From positions 5,995,001 through 6,059,000 of the forward strand of contig NC_092570.1 in assembly GCF_037975245.1 (NCBI RefSeq): a stretch of 64,000 bases of DNA, in the 5' to 3' direction. Shown here piece after piece: positions 30,201-45,200 of this stretch (position 1 is its first letter; the number at the start of each line of letters is the position of its first letter). The notes below the pieces were generated by a model. The model saw nothing but the letters and a program-made list of their open reading frames with translations, made no database searches and had not been told where the DNA came from. Source of the DNA: Apostichopus japonicus. Its lineage: Eukaryota > Echinodermata > Holothuroidea > Aspidochirotida > Stichopodidae. A program made the translations under genes and the position numbers.

Positions 30201-33200
30201 TGCAAAAAGCTCAGAAGACAGCGACAAAATGAATTTGATCACACCGAGCACTGAAATATCATATTTTTTGGTCTTTTCTGGAGTGTCGAGGCGTTGCAAA
30301 TGGCACTACATTTGTTTCCCATGTCAAAGCTTAGTTTCAATTTAAATATTTGAGAACCTTTTTGCACATATAATCTTTACATAGATTTAGATAAGCAAAC
30401 ACACAAAAAAAAAACATAAAAGAAAAGGTTAAGAAGAGGTTAAGTAGAACAAGATTTTTTTTTTGTAAATGCAATAAACAAATACATAGCATGAGCACCG
30501 ACGTTTATAGGGTACTGTGTGATTTACATACCATAGTACATAGAGGCTTTCTTTTTGCAGTAATTGTGTTCACAAATCTCAGGTTTGACCTATATTGACC
30601 TCCAATGAGCTTTCATCACCATCACTTTCAAAAGGGTTCCTGTTCTTATCAAGAGGATCTACAAACTTCAGCCTCAATTTCTGAGTTATTACGTTCGCAA
30701 AGTTTTCAATTTCACCTGCGTTGATCTCAGATGACCTTGACCTCCATAATTTGAGGTCCTGGAATTCAAATGAGGTCCTAGATTTCAAATTAGGTTCCTA
30801 GAATCAATAAGGTCAATTTACTACCCAAACATGAAGTTAAACAATTTTGCAGTTTTCGAGTTACCATGTTTACAAACCAAAAGACACATGCCCACCCCAC
30901 CCACATTTCATTGCTATCGCATAGATTCCAGTTTGGCCCTCGGCAAAGGAATAAAAAGTGGAGTAAAGCAATAGGTTACCTTCACATATGCTCCAGATTC
31001 CAGCTGGCAACCGGTGCAGTCTACACACTCACCATTGTAGTATAGCGCAGGAGACATACAGATGTACACAGGCAGGGAACCACCCGGATGACATGTGGGG
31101 TCACCTTGTGGTTGAAAGCAGGAAGGGGGGCATCCTGGGAAACTAGGAATGTAAATGGATCTTTCCAGGCGCTCTGAAAGATGAAGTACACCGAGACGTT
31201 ACCCACCACGCAACTAGTATCGCAGTCTATAGTACCGATGAGTAGTCTTGTGGAGTGCAATTACCATCCTCTGTCAGTAAATTCAACATCTTGATCCACT
31301 ACTCACTTTGAAGAGTGAACATCAAGATTGGCTTGTAATGAATGATTTTTTTTATTAATACCAAGTAGAAAATTCTCCATGGTGACATTTATTGTTTTTC
31401 TTATCGCCTAATTAGTACTTTTACCCTACCATGAATCACCTATTATTTACTCTTGGTCATACACTCCCATGATAGATATGATATTGTTTCCTCCCCCCCC
31501 CCATCCCCCTCCCACAATTTCTACCTCTCCAACTTTCAAGCAATAAATATATGCACATCAATATTGCATTCCATTATCCACTTTACCTTCTCCTTTATTC
31601 AGTTGAATAAGTAAATAACTTTGCACAAACACAGTCTGGCAACTCTCATTTTTTCATGACCAAAATGTTGACATTGATTATTAATTAGGTGTTCTCATTA
31701 TAATTATCATGAAAAAGTTGTGACCTATTTCTTATCTACAATTTAGCTAGATCTGTAATAAAAGTGTCATGGCCAGTGTTTCACACTCATTTTGAAAATT
31801 AATGACATTAAGGTGAATATTAAGTGGTAATAATGCAACTAGTAACTTATATAACATTTGTTTTGGGACAAACATGTAGTTTTGACTGGCAGGAGACATA
31901 ACCATGGAAACACAACTGTCTGTCCGACTCTTAATGATTTTAATACCTGGTTGACACTCGGGTCTATCCTTCCACCACAAATTATTAACGCCGCCCGCAT
32001 CGCTACAAGCCTTTGAATATTCATCCATGTTAGTGCATAAATTTTCTCTTTCCTCGCTTGCACAGACGTCGTAGACGCAAGCATCGTAGAAAGGTATGGG
32101 ATCCACAAAGTCATGGCATACAGCGAGAGCGCCTTTAACAAACAAAAACAAGAGAGGACTTGAAAATTATCTCCTACACGCCTAATGGATCAATGATAGC
32201 ATTACAGCCATACTTCTACTCAACATAAGGATCAATGATAGCCTTACAGGCATACTTCTACTCATCTAAGAATAGATCAATGATACTGTAGCATTACAGT
32301 CATACTTCAACTTACCTAATAGATCATTGGTACCGTTACAGCCATATTGCTACTCACCTAATGGATCAATGATAGCGTTACATCCATACTTCTACTCACC
32401 TTTGAATGGATCAATGATAACATTACAGTCATACTTCTAATCACCTAATTTATAGCAATACAGCCATAATGCTATTAGCCTAATGGATCAATAATAGCGT
32501 TACTTCCATATTTCTACTCACCTAGTGGATCAATGATAGCATTACAGACATTCTTAGCTTCAGTTTCTGCCTCTTCCCCGATAGGGCAAACAATCTCTTC
32601 AGGTACACACTGCCTCTCTCCCGTCTTCCAAGAGTTTCCAAAATCAATTGGATTAGAAAGCTATTTAAATTATAAGAATTGCGAGATGTTTAAGTTGCAA
32701 AAGATTCTTCATTTAAAATTCAAAAGCAGGACTTTCCTTCTTGGTTATATGCATTTGATTTCACTGTAAATATATAGCATCATAGATGCTTCTACATTAT
32801 CTGCATATAAACAACATTATTTTGTTATATCTCTATATACCTGATGTTATTCAGAATACCAATTATGTTTGCATGAAAGTGGCTGAGGTGCAAAATATGT
32901 TTTATAGTACTTTGATATCAAACCAACTTAAAATGGTTCAAACATGCATGCACTTGTTTTTTTTTTTCTATATTCAAACGATAAAAGTTCGTTTTCTCAT
33001 CTGCAATTCATTTAACTTTACAGCAGATTCTAGTATCATGGACTACGTTTTACAAAGAGACACAGTTATGACATATATTTGTTTACTATAATAATTGTTT
33101 TTGTAATCTAACATATTGAATGCTTCCTATATAGTTTCAGCTGTCTATCTTGTTTCTTACCCTGGCGTCTAGCATTTGAAGTGCAAGAGTGTGTGTTCAA

Positions 33201-36200
33201 ATGTGTTTGAGTGTTCAGGAGGTGGTACCTCAGGGGTGGGACGAATATTGAATTCCCTCAGCAGACTGCTTGTTGAAGAAAGTTGTCCTTGGAGAGGGTA
33301 TCAATTGTAAACTCACCTTATACAAAATCACAATTCCACTAGCAGATGGTCGTGATCATTTCATGATCAACAAAACTGCCATCATTGTTCAATTACTGAC
33401 ATATTCTTTGTCCAAGTGCAGATTTAATTAAATCTAGTGTTAATTTGATGACTCGTGGTGTAGTTGAATTGTTAACAATACAATTATAAAGATCAATCAT
33501 TCTTCCCCAAATGTCTCTCCGATGTTTCCTTCAGAAGGTTTGAGATTAGCAACAATCATTATCAGTTTAATTATAACAAGAATTTAAGCAAAACCTATGG
33601 TCGTCTTCTATTGTTCGAATTCTACTCACGAGTTCTCCTTCGCTCGATAAAAGCTCGTCCCTTATGACATCATTGCAGGTTCCACAGAGGCCGCATGAAA
33701 CGTCAAAGAATTTCTCCTTTGAAACGGTAATTTTAGTTGCATCGTTGCCACTCCAAACGACTGAAAGGCCAAAGTCGGTGGTGAGTGACTGTAGAGAAAC
33801 AGAAAGTAACATTAACGAGACAAGATCACAGTACATATGGTAGACTGATGCGGCCATGCCCCCCCCCCCCAAAAATAAAGAAAATAAAAACGGAAGACAA
33901 ACATTTAATAAAAAAGTTCTTATAACGATAACATATATATATATATATATATATATATAACCCCCCCCCCAAAAAAAAATGAAACGAGACGCAAAATCTA
34001 ATTTCAGGTTTTTGTTTTTCGTTTTAAAATTTCTGTCTTCTATGTATATCCGCTGGTTATATATTTTTTGGGCATGGACGCGTTAGTCTTCTGTACATTT
34101 TACTATCACAAGGGAGAAGTTAAGATATTTGATGATGATACTGGGAAATCACTCCACAGGAGGAACAAGGAGTAATTTGACATGGACACTGCAGTGTCAT
34201 CACACTACAGACTTAGTTAGCGACATAAATACAATTACTAAACAGGTTCTGCCTGTCATCTAGAATAGTACATATTGAATGAGTAGTACACAATGTCTGG
34301 GTAGAAGAGTATCTTTATTTGAAGTTCTTTTTCAAATATACTTTAGCTTGTTTTTCTTTGGGTGGGGGAGGGTAGGAGTGAGGCTGAGTGGGATAAGCAT
34401 GTTCTTGCAATCCCAGAAATCCTAATTCTAGGTTCATAATTAATATATAACAAAATTATCTCATCTGATCAATGCAAAGACAAATAGAATCTTATGTTGT
34501 GATAATTATGCTCACCAAATACGTAGATATCGGTGTAATTTGTACATTGTTTTCTTCATCTCTGTAGGGCAGTGGTACTAGAACTTCATCCACAAGGACC
34601 TTCCCTTTGTAGAGCAGTTCATACTTTTTTCCTCTAAGCACCAGCTTCATCCCCCGGATGTACGAGTATTTGTCGTTGGGAGAGTCCTTTAACATGTTGC
34701 CAATGAGCTCAAAGTCCGGTAAAGTGCCCTTCCCGCACGGTTTGAGCAAAGTGTATTCGCAGTCACCCTGGAAGTCGACTGGCACGTTGTCAAATGAAAT
34801 GAGATGAAGATTACCCCAAATTCTGCAATCACAGCCATCTGAATAGATGAGAAAAGACGTAATGTAAGTCGCTAAAGATGGCTGGTTGTATCGTATTTCA
34901 CAAACCAATGTAATTATAGTATAATTCTATCGAATTGACTCCCTTCTGCATACTTGTAAACTTGTACTTTTCTCATTGTGAAGAGTTTTTTAATCAAGCT
35001 GCATTCCTGTAAAGGTGTTGCTGAACTCTAACGTGTTGGCACCCTCAGTAATAAACAAGAAGTTATCAAATTGCTTTTCCTTTTTACGTGACCCACAATT
35101 AATCTTTTCGGAACAATGAGATTTTAAACCGCAGGTATCCGTGTAGGTGGTGCTTACTTCCTAATTTCTTGGCTTCGCTTGTGACAAGCTCTAGCTATGT
35201 GCCAATTCATAGGTACATTTGCAGGTGTGTGCATATTTTCAACCAATCACACAAGTTGCAAAGTCATATCCTAACAAAGCATTCTCAGCAGCTAACCAGT
35301 CTACGGGAAGCTTGTTCGTAATCCTGCGTGCTTATCAGATCTAGATTATCAGATAATCCAAAGTGGTCTCACAATCACTCTTCTATATAACGGCGAAAGA
35401 ATTTATCCAATGCTATTGTAAAACAGCAACATATGTAATTGTTACCCCTTCTATCCCATGAACCTTCTGGGATTACCATAACCTGATACTTGAAATTGCA
35501 GAAGTCCACTCAACCATATGGTGTTACATGTTATGCACTTGTTAACATACTTTATTACCAATAGCTGCACATGACAGGCCATCTCCATCAAAGCTTTCCT
35601 GGCAGTAACAGTTTGTGACTCCACCCTTACTTATGCACTCTGCATCCACATGACAACTAATAGCTGAGCAGGTCAGATGGCCGGCCTCGCAGCTACAGTA
35701 CTGAGAGCAGTCATCTAAAAAGGTATTTTTTCCAGACTAGAAGAGACAAAGAATTTAAATATATTTATAATAGTTAGAAGGCCTGAGGGCCTAATTAGCT
35801 CCCATTATGACACCATTCTAGACAAAGTGCATTCATCTCTTGTTACTTCCATACCACAGTCTAGTTTATCTAAATTTATTCTATTCGGTGTTCCATGGTC
35901 CAATCGAGTTGTCTGTCCATCGATCTATTTCAAATGTGTCTTTTATCTGCTTTCATTTCCTTAGAGAATATCGTGCCAGGATCAAAATATCAGGCCATTT
36001 AGATCTCTTTTATATATATCTAATCAGGCTTGCTAAGATAGATAAGCAGTTTTTGTTTTCCTTCTTCACAACACAGATAAGATAAACGAAGGACAAGGCA
36101 TAGCAGACAGGTTACATAAACAACTTGTGGTGACGTTTGGATCATTAGATATTAACTTAATGTAACACAACTTGGAAGAGCGGACTCTTAACCAATTTAA

Positions 36201-39200
36201 CTATCACATATAATACAGTCTTGCCGTGTGTTGTTGTATTGAAACCCATTGCGATCTATGGCAAATACCACAGAATCTCTTGTTTCGGGCAAAAACTGGA
36301 GAGATTGAATCTATACCCGAGTTCGTAATGCTAGCCATACTGATGCTCCTGTGCACTTTTGTTAACAATCATATGGTGGCTGGTCAATAAATTAGGTATG
36401 CTCAAAAGTGAATCCTAATGGCAGGACTTGGGGTAGTGTATGCCGTCAAGTAAGCCAATAATTAATGCTCGAGTGAATATGAGGAGGACTGTTTATCTAT
36501 AGACAGACTTGACGTCATGCTACTTTTCCTACTATATGACCAATGTCGCATATCGAAGCTGAAACCCAGTGTTAATTCAGCTGCATTGTGTTTGCAGGAT
36601 CCAAACGCCTCCAAAACTTTTTATTAAACCAAAAAGTAAAACTTGCATGATATAAATGGGGCCTCATTATTGCAATTTTTCACCAATTTTAGAAGTACAC
36701 AATATCCAGTTTACTGTAAGTTATGTAAAGCAGTCATCAAATGTCTGCTTGCCGTGTGTAGGATTTTCAATCCAGATTTAACAACTATGAATGTTCCAGC
36801 TTTAAATATTTGCAAACCTTCATCCAAATCATACTGCCAAAGTACAAAATAATAACACAATGCAAAACACAGTTATAATTGTGAAACTTTCTTCTGTTTA
36901 GTTTTGCTTTTAGTATACCAAGATGCCAAACATACCAGTATATATGAGCAATGGAAAGCCTCTGGCAGTGAACACGGCCATTTTGTTTAAAACACTAATA
37001 TTTTTATCATAGTTCTATCAGACGTAATCCACCTCATGAATTTTGTCAGTACAAATTTCTCATGTAAATATAAAAGCAATTACTTTTGAATATACTTTGG
37101 AATTCTTGGTAAATCAGTGTTCATTTTGACCTCTGCCTCATATTTCAGTCGCAAGGAGCTCTTAAACTAGTTACAGAAATAAAATACATATGAAATAGGA
37201 GTCTGATGGTGGTAGGTAGTAAATTACTGAGACAGTTATGAGTTGATAACAAAGTCATGTTTTAATCTTTGCCTCATTTATTCAGTCAAATGAGTGGTAA
37301 ACGGACATACAATATTATTTAAGAAAATGAGCTGCGTAAGGCCTAACGGTGGTGTGTACTCACTGGAAGATATCCTCCGCTTTCTAGAGCACATCCGCAT
37401 TCTTCTAGAGAGACGCACTGTCCATCGGATAAACCTTGACAACCGGGACATTCGCAGACCTCAATACATTCTGCCAGACACGTTACAACGGCTTCTCCTG
37501 TACAGGTGAGCGGACATCCAGAACCGCAGTGGTTGTAGCTGGTACCAAAAGGACAATCAAAAGCTGCACAAAAATGGTATTTAAAGCAAAAAAATTATTA
37601 CATTCAATTCCCCAATAGTGGTCATGAATTTATTTGATTTGTTCTTCAACTGAATTTGATGACCTGATGTGACACGGATATAACCAAACAAAAACAAGTT
37701 TTCACAACGATAAAGGTCTAGACTTACAGGAAATTCAAAACTTAGAGTGCCTTAGTGAAAATATTGGCGTAATTAAAGACCAACTATGGAGACTTTGCGA
37801 TGAACATCAAATCCCACTATTTTGCATGTATGTAATCCTTAACTCACTCCAATTACAGTGCTGTAATTAACTTTACCAATTTCGGACGTTAAATACGTGA
37901 AAATGGGAAGAAATGTCAGCTTTTTATGAAACCTGTTTCAGACATTCCTGAAACATTCCGAAGACATCAGGTGACCATGTGACGTCACTGTTTGTATACC
38001 TCACTCACAACAATACTTTTAGTGTGTAAAGTTGTATACTTGAGCTGCCAAAAACATCAACGATATTACTCCTTTCCCCCGAAATGCCACAATTCTGTGT
38101 TGTTGGAGGTTGCAGTTATACCTCATCCAACAAAAGTATCAGCTTTTTATATCTAGGAGTAAAAGAACCGACGTAAAACGCCGCAGACTTTGGATCAATT
38201 TTTTGAGATCTACGCGGAAAGATTTTTCAGCACCCGGAGTATCTCATGCCCATAAGTCCACATGCATGACCCTGCCTCTGTGTAAGCTGCAAATGTCTCA
38301 TTCTGCGAAAGTTATATTCTGTCGATAGCTGTGTCGGACCATGGTCGGACATAGCTAATGTGAAATTGACCGTAAACAAGCTCTGGACGTCCTTACATGT
38401 AACATTATGTCACGCAATTGACAGTATAATATTTACTGTAAGAGTTGACCGTGCATATATCTTGCCGATAGGGTAGCATTGTTAGTACATGTAGTGAGTT
38501 GGCTCACAGCATGTGTAAATAGTCATGCTATAGGATTTCATCGCATTTATCTATTTCCTTTGTTGTATTCCAGTATCGTGAGTTCGTGATACATTGTGTT
38601 ATATTGTCCGTTATGTTTATTCCGGCATCTGCATGGTCCAAGGAGTTGAATAAAAACGGTTCTATGTAGCGATCGGACGTTTTATTTCGTTAGTGACCGT
38701 TTTGTGATTGTGAGATGTAACTGGTCAAGGCCTAATTCAACTAGACCTAACTCCATGGAATTACACAGAGTCACGGTAGTATTTCGCCCAGGATTGAACG
38801 AGGAACGTGGATTTGGATATTCACTGCTAAATTTTGTTTATTGAAAGGATACTTTTTCTGTGTTTGTACTTTTGGATATTAAAACGAGTAAGTACTATGT
38901 TCAGCTGAAGCTTACTCATGTATATGCTACCCTGGTCGATTCGGGTCAGCGTCTTCTCGTAGTTCGATTATGTTTAGTGTCTTTTTGGTAATTCGTTGAC
39001 AGTAACGTAAGCCATTTTCCCGTCACATATCACGCATGAGGCATTTTTTAGGTCTATTCTACTGTACAGTTTACGGTATCTTGCGATCAAATTGTATTAC
39101 GGAATCGCCAAGCTGCTTGCATGTTCTACAGTATATTGTACTGTACGGACCTATTGACGCTCCGCTATGTAAAAGATGCTTCCATTTGAGTGGAAATTTT

Positions 39201-42200
39201 GCTAATAAAATAACCAATTTAACTAAAAATTTCTGCTTATAATTGTCTTACAACTAGTTGTTAACCTTCATGTGTTCTTGTTTTAAGCTAACAGCTTTTC
39301 AAACGCTCGCAATTGGAAGTCAAAAACAGTACAATTGTTCGCTATCTGTGTACAAACAGTGCCTATATATCAGCGTTTGATTTTCGCGGTATACAAACAA
39401 TGACGTCACACGGTGACCAGAGACTCCTTTGGGTCAATCTCTGTTTTCAGACATTCCAGAGGTTCATGTCACGTGACTACCCAAAATGTCCATTTTCGTG
39501 GTCGTTATTTGATGGGTTATAGTAGGTTTTTGAAGATTATTTTTTACACATGTTGATTATGGGTATGTAAACTCCTAAAATAATGGAAATCCCCCCCCCC
39601 CAAAAAAAGTTTGCCTCCATAGTTGGTCTTTAAGTATAAATGAAAGACCAAAAATCAAGAATATATACAACGGACAAATCAAAATTTAAGTAGCAGGAAC
39701 ATGACATAAATGGAGGAAGTCTCATGTTCTTCTTTTAATCTTTGGCAAGCTTTGAAAGAATGAATCAAATTGGGGTAAGGGTTAGACGCTTTATCAATTT
39801 GCCATCATGATTTTGACCTTTGACCTTGGAGCAGATCAGACCTGAAACTGTGCACTGACATTCTGTACTTACGACAATCAGGGACTTCCTTTCTCCAGTC
39901 ACCTATATTAATACCAGCTTCTCGACAAACCGTGTTTAAAACCGCAAGGTTCGAGCACAGAAGTGACTGATCTGGAAGGGTGGCACACAAGTCAAATTCG
40001 CAGGTCTTCTTGGCATTTTCCATGTCGACTTCACTGCTGCAAGCTGCGAAAGGCCCTTTTGATGAAGAAATGACAGCAACAACAAGAAAACCATTAATCT
40101 GTAAGGAGACTACCATCTTACATGATATGACCGTATAAACAATTTCAGCTAATGATGGCATACATTTGGTGACTGTCTTAGGACAACGCAAAGTCTATAA
40201 TCCATAATCCACTGGAACTGTATAAAATGACCAACACGCTCACATACAAATGTCTTTGTGATTCCTGAACTTTCTTGAAGATGTTACATTCCACATACGT
40301 TGTATATTCCTCATAATGATTAGTTTAACGAGCACAATTTGTATTTAATTTCTCAGTAAGCTGACTTAAGCACTATTTTGCTTTGACTCTGAAAACATTT
40401 CCATGCCATGCTTCAATGACAAGTACAATCAACACCCCTAGTAACGATGTGGACTAGTCCAAAGTAAAGACCACAGTAAGTTAGGTCAAACACTGAAGAA
40501 GCCAATATAATGATGTCATTGTTAGTTTAAACATTGATGTCATTGATGTCATTGATGTCATTGTTAGTAACAAGAGACCTTTAATTGTCTCTTAATGATC
40601 CACTCTGCTACAAGTGTGACTCATTCATCTGCCATGGTGAACCCTGTTCATCAGAAGAGTTGTAACAGGCATCATCTAGACATAAAAGTACCAAATTTAT
40701 ACCATGTTTCCATAGAGTATATCTTAAAATAATAATTTCATATGAAATAAGATTCTTTTTCAATTAATGAAGCTATTTTTTTTATATTCTCTAAAGTTTG
40801 TCCGGCCATATTCTGCTTACATCTTATTTATGATAACCCCCCATAAAAGCCATCTTGTGTGCTACAAAACTAGCGAGAATAAAATGGAATTGCTAAAGTA
40901 ATTGCATTGTTTTTTAAAACATTCAAGGCTTTATTACCCTCAGCTCCATAAAGTTCTCCACACAAGCTCTCAGCCTTCTCACGCTTATCCTTGTTTTCCA
41001 GACAAGCGTCGAAGGGTTTTGGGGTTGCACAACCATCAAGAGCAGCCCATTCCTTTGCACATGCACTGATAGCTTTTGCGTCCTGTAGGAGCAGATAAAT
41101 ACACTAGAGTTATGATACTGTTGACCAATAAATTGAGAAAGAAGGGGTGGGAAATATGGGCAAGATAATGTGTTCCTATTTGGCTGTACTTCAAACTGTC
41201 TCTTTTGTTCTCTGAAGAGAAAAATTTGACGGCAGATCAACTACTTGTAAATGCAGGGTGGATGGGGGGGGGGGGGGTCAGGGGTCGGGGCATCAGGAAA
41301 TATTGGAGAGAAGGCTCCTTGTTGGTTGTTAGGTTCATTAGATTAGGATTCGATTAAAATTGGGCACTTCAATGAATGGAATCTATAGAGAAGGTCTTGA
41401 ATAAACGATTCATTAAAAATAAAACAAGTGAATATGTTCTTTCCTATTCCGGACTGGTGCCAATTAACTAACTACTTTGCATAATTCCATTTGACATTTT
41501 TGGGTTTGGATACGATGCAGATGTATGGATGGATTTTTCTTACGTGTATGTTAAATACGTTTGTATGTATGTGAGTATTTTAGATCCTCCTGCAAGAAGG
41601 AACTCGCGGAGAAGCCATCATTGGCTTATCAAAGTCGCAAGCTGACTTTAGAATCATAATTAACGTCCATGATTATGAATTGTCAATAGTCTACAACCCT
41701 GTAACTGGACGACATACATTTAATTAAGGAGTCACTCGAACTCAGGACCTTATTATTGAAAGACACCGGCGTTAACCACTGAGCCAACACTGAGCTAACA
41801 CTCCATAAATATGATTAGTAGCAGCTGAAACATTTGGCAAAAAGAATTAAAGATAAACAGCACTTACAGTTCCTTCGCAGTCGTTTTCGCTCAATCCGTC
41901 ACAGTTGCCACACAGCCCGTCCACGTTCTGGCTGTAGATGGGGCTGAGGTTTATAGTAGCCGTCGTGTCTTTGAAATTAACCATCAAGCCGAAGCTAGTG
42001 ACGAGTATCTAGGAGAACAGAAAATACAAATCTTTTGCCCGAATGAGGGTGAATCATTAAAGCAATGTTAAGCACCTAACAATAAATACATGGTCACGCA
42101 TGATTATAATTGCTCACACATTTCCATGTCAGCTTCAAGAAAATATTTGACTGTAACTTAATTTTCGGAGCAAAGTATTTTCACGGTTGGGTACTTAGTA

Positions 42201-45200
42201 TTTCTCTGTGTGAAACAAAATTATCTTCTCAATCAACAAAGTACCATTAAGCTCTAAAGTCTTACCGGTCAATAATAATTAATAATTAATTAATAATAAT
42301 TAATGAATGCCCAGTTCTTATATACTAATCACTTTAATTCTCTACTGGTAAAAGATACATCGGCTCCTTTGATTTTAAAACGTCAAATTACCATTTAGGA
42401 TGGAATTCAGAACTGCGTAGAGTAACAACTATCTAGACAACTTTAATATTCCAAAGCCAAGAGAAATTTCTTTCTGAACTAGATGAAATTTCACATGAAA
42501 ACACTTCTTCGAAGTAATTTCATATCCACTAATAAATCTACTAGGGTAAATTTTATAAGTTCATACTTCCATTAACCTTCTCATCCTCACCTTAATCAAA
42601 ACAAAACTTTGGGTTTTAGGTTTCACCACAAATTTTCTCTTCTTACCGCAACAACCCTCCCATAGCTCCCACCTTCTATCCCCAAAATAAACAATTTTCA
42701 TTAGGAATTCTAGGAGCTCAAAGAATAAACACATTTCTAAATATGGTAAAACGCAAACCCACTGTATGGTTTCTGGTTTTTAAATTATTGCTCTACACAT
42801 TTCTTGGACTATTTTTGTGAGAACCTGTGACTACCAAAATATTATCATATTAAGGGACTAATTGAACAATGCCACCATTCACTGCATTTGACTAGTATTA
42901 TTTTGTGTAATCTAATTTGAAAGTGAATCTTTACTCCCCACCCCCCACACTCCCTCACCCACTCCATCTTCCCATAAAAGTGATGACACAACACTTACAA
43001 AGGCGCCATCAGGCAAGAGATTAATAGAAATGTCCAGATCTTTGTAAGGAGTGGCGACCTGTTCTCCGTCGATGTACAAAATTTGGTTATGCATTTTGAA
43101 GTCTTTCCCACTCATTTCTAATCTGATGTAATTCAACAGACTAATCTTGTCGTTGGGACGCTCCTTGTGGTAACGTCCAATCAAATTAAAAGTAGCCAGG
43201 CCTGAGTCTGTAGCCTGCTCGGCTGTGTGCTGCGCTAAGATGTATTCACATTCTCCCTGGAATGTGAACTCTTGTCCGTCGAAGGTTAAGTGGTGAGGCT
43301 CCACCCACAAGATACACTGACATTTGAGAGCTGTACATATATGAAAGAGAGAAGAGAAAAAGAGATATAATAAGTACTGATCAAGGAAACCAACGAAAGC
43401 AGAACCAATAAAAGAACACGTTATATTCTTTCCGATAGCCCCCCGAAATAATACTAATAGCAGAGTATTCCATTCACACAAACCCATTCTGACAAAGAAA
43501 ATGATTTAACCTGTAACTTGACACCAATGATGCTTGGTAGTCTACCAAGCAACATATCAACACCTGTCAAACACAACGCTGTTGCTATGTGAGTTTTTTT
43601 TAGCATACAGTCAACAGTTCAAATGATTTAAATTTATAAATCTCCTCATTCCTCCCCCCCCCCCCCTCACCACCCTCTCTAAAAAAAAAGTATGCAGGAA
43701 GTCAGACAATGGTTACCCATGCTAAAAGTTCAACTGGCATTTCTATAGTGTCACTTTTAATGGAATTTCCCACACTGAGATATTTATTGATAGAGGTGCC
43801 CATGTTGTGGTCTTGGTAGAGGTGTTATGTTGTGGTCTTGGTAGAGGTGTAATGCTGTAGTCTTATAGAGGCGTTATTTATTTTACCATCCAATTTGAAT
43901 CCTTTTATAATTTGAGAAACAATAGCAGAGAGTTAGGTGTTTTCAAATCACAATGCCAATTGACCTAATGATTCCTTGTGGTAACGTCCAATCAAATTCA
44001 AAGTAGCCAGGCCTGAATATGTAGCCTCCTCGGCTGTGTCCTGCGCTAAGGTGTATTCACATTGTCCCTGGTATGTGAACTCTTTTCCGTCGAAGGTTAA
44101 GTGTTGAGGCTCCACCCGCAAGTTACACTGACATTGCAGAGCTGTAAATATTTGAAAGAGAGAAGGAAAAGAGAGATATAATAAGTACTGATCAAGGAAA
44201 CCAACGAAAGCATAACCAATAAAAGAACAAGTTATATTCTTTCCAACAGCTAAAAATAACCAAAAGACATAGCAGATTATTTCATTCACACATACCCCTT
44301 CTGAGAGAAAAATTCTTTCACATGTTACTTGACACAAACGATGCATGGTGGTCTACTTTATCAACAAATAGCATACATTCAACAGTTTCGATGTTAACAT
44401 TTATTAAATGTCCTCATTATCCCCACTCACCCCCCTCCCAAAATATGCCGGAAGTCAGACAATGGTTACTCATGTTCAAACTTCACCAAGCATTTTTATT
44501 GTGGCACTATAAAAAGGAATTTCCCACACAGAGATATTTATTTACAGAGGTGAAATGTTGTGGTCTTGGTAGAGGCGTAATTTATTTCCCCCCACCAATT
44601 TGAACCTTTTTTATAATAGTAGAGAATTTAGTGTTTTCAAATCACAAACCCAATTACCCTAGTGATTCCTTGCCAAAGTTTGTATACAAACATTGAACAG
44701 TTAGACTGCATACAAGTATGATTAAGTGTTGACCAATACAAACTTCAAATGATCAGTTAGGTTCTTGTCTTAATGCATACAAAACTGCTTTATATCAAGT
44801 AAGAAGTGTATCCTCTTAAACTGTTGTGTTTTAAGTGTTTTAAACAAGGTTTATGACTTTGGTCTATGTTGAACTTAACTGACCTTCACCAATTTAAATA
44901 GATTTCCGGTACTCACCAATTTCAATAGATTTCTGGTACTCAAAAATGGGGATTTACCTATCAAGTATCAAATTGAACCTAGTTGAACTTTTCCAGTTAT
45001 TATCTTAACCAGGCTTTCAGACTTAAACTCAAATGACCTTTGACATGCACCAATTTCAACAGCTAGATCTACATACCAAGAGTAAAGTTCAACCAAGCTG
45101 AATTTTATACTGTATCTGTTTACAAGGTGTTCAGACTTTGACTTCAATTGACTTTTGATCTCAACCAATTTCAATGGATTTTTTGCTCCAACCTGATTGA

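Noticed and set aside
43948-44346. A sixth VWD domain exon
   Set aside because: It is a truncated duplicate of the D1 exon, breaks after YHKE and has no matching second half.
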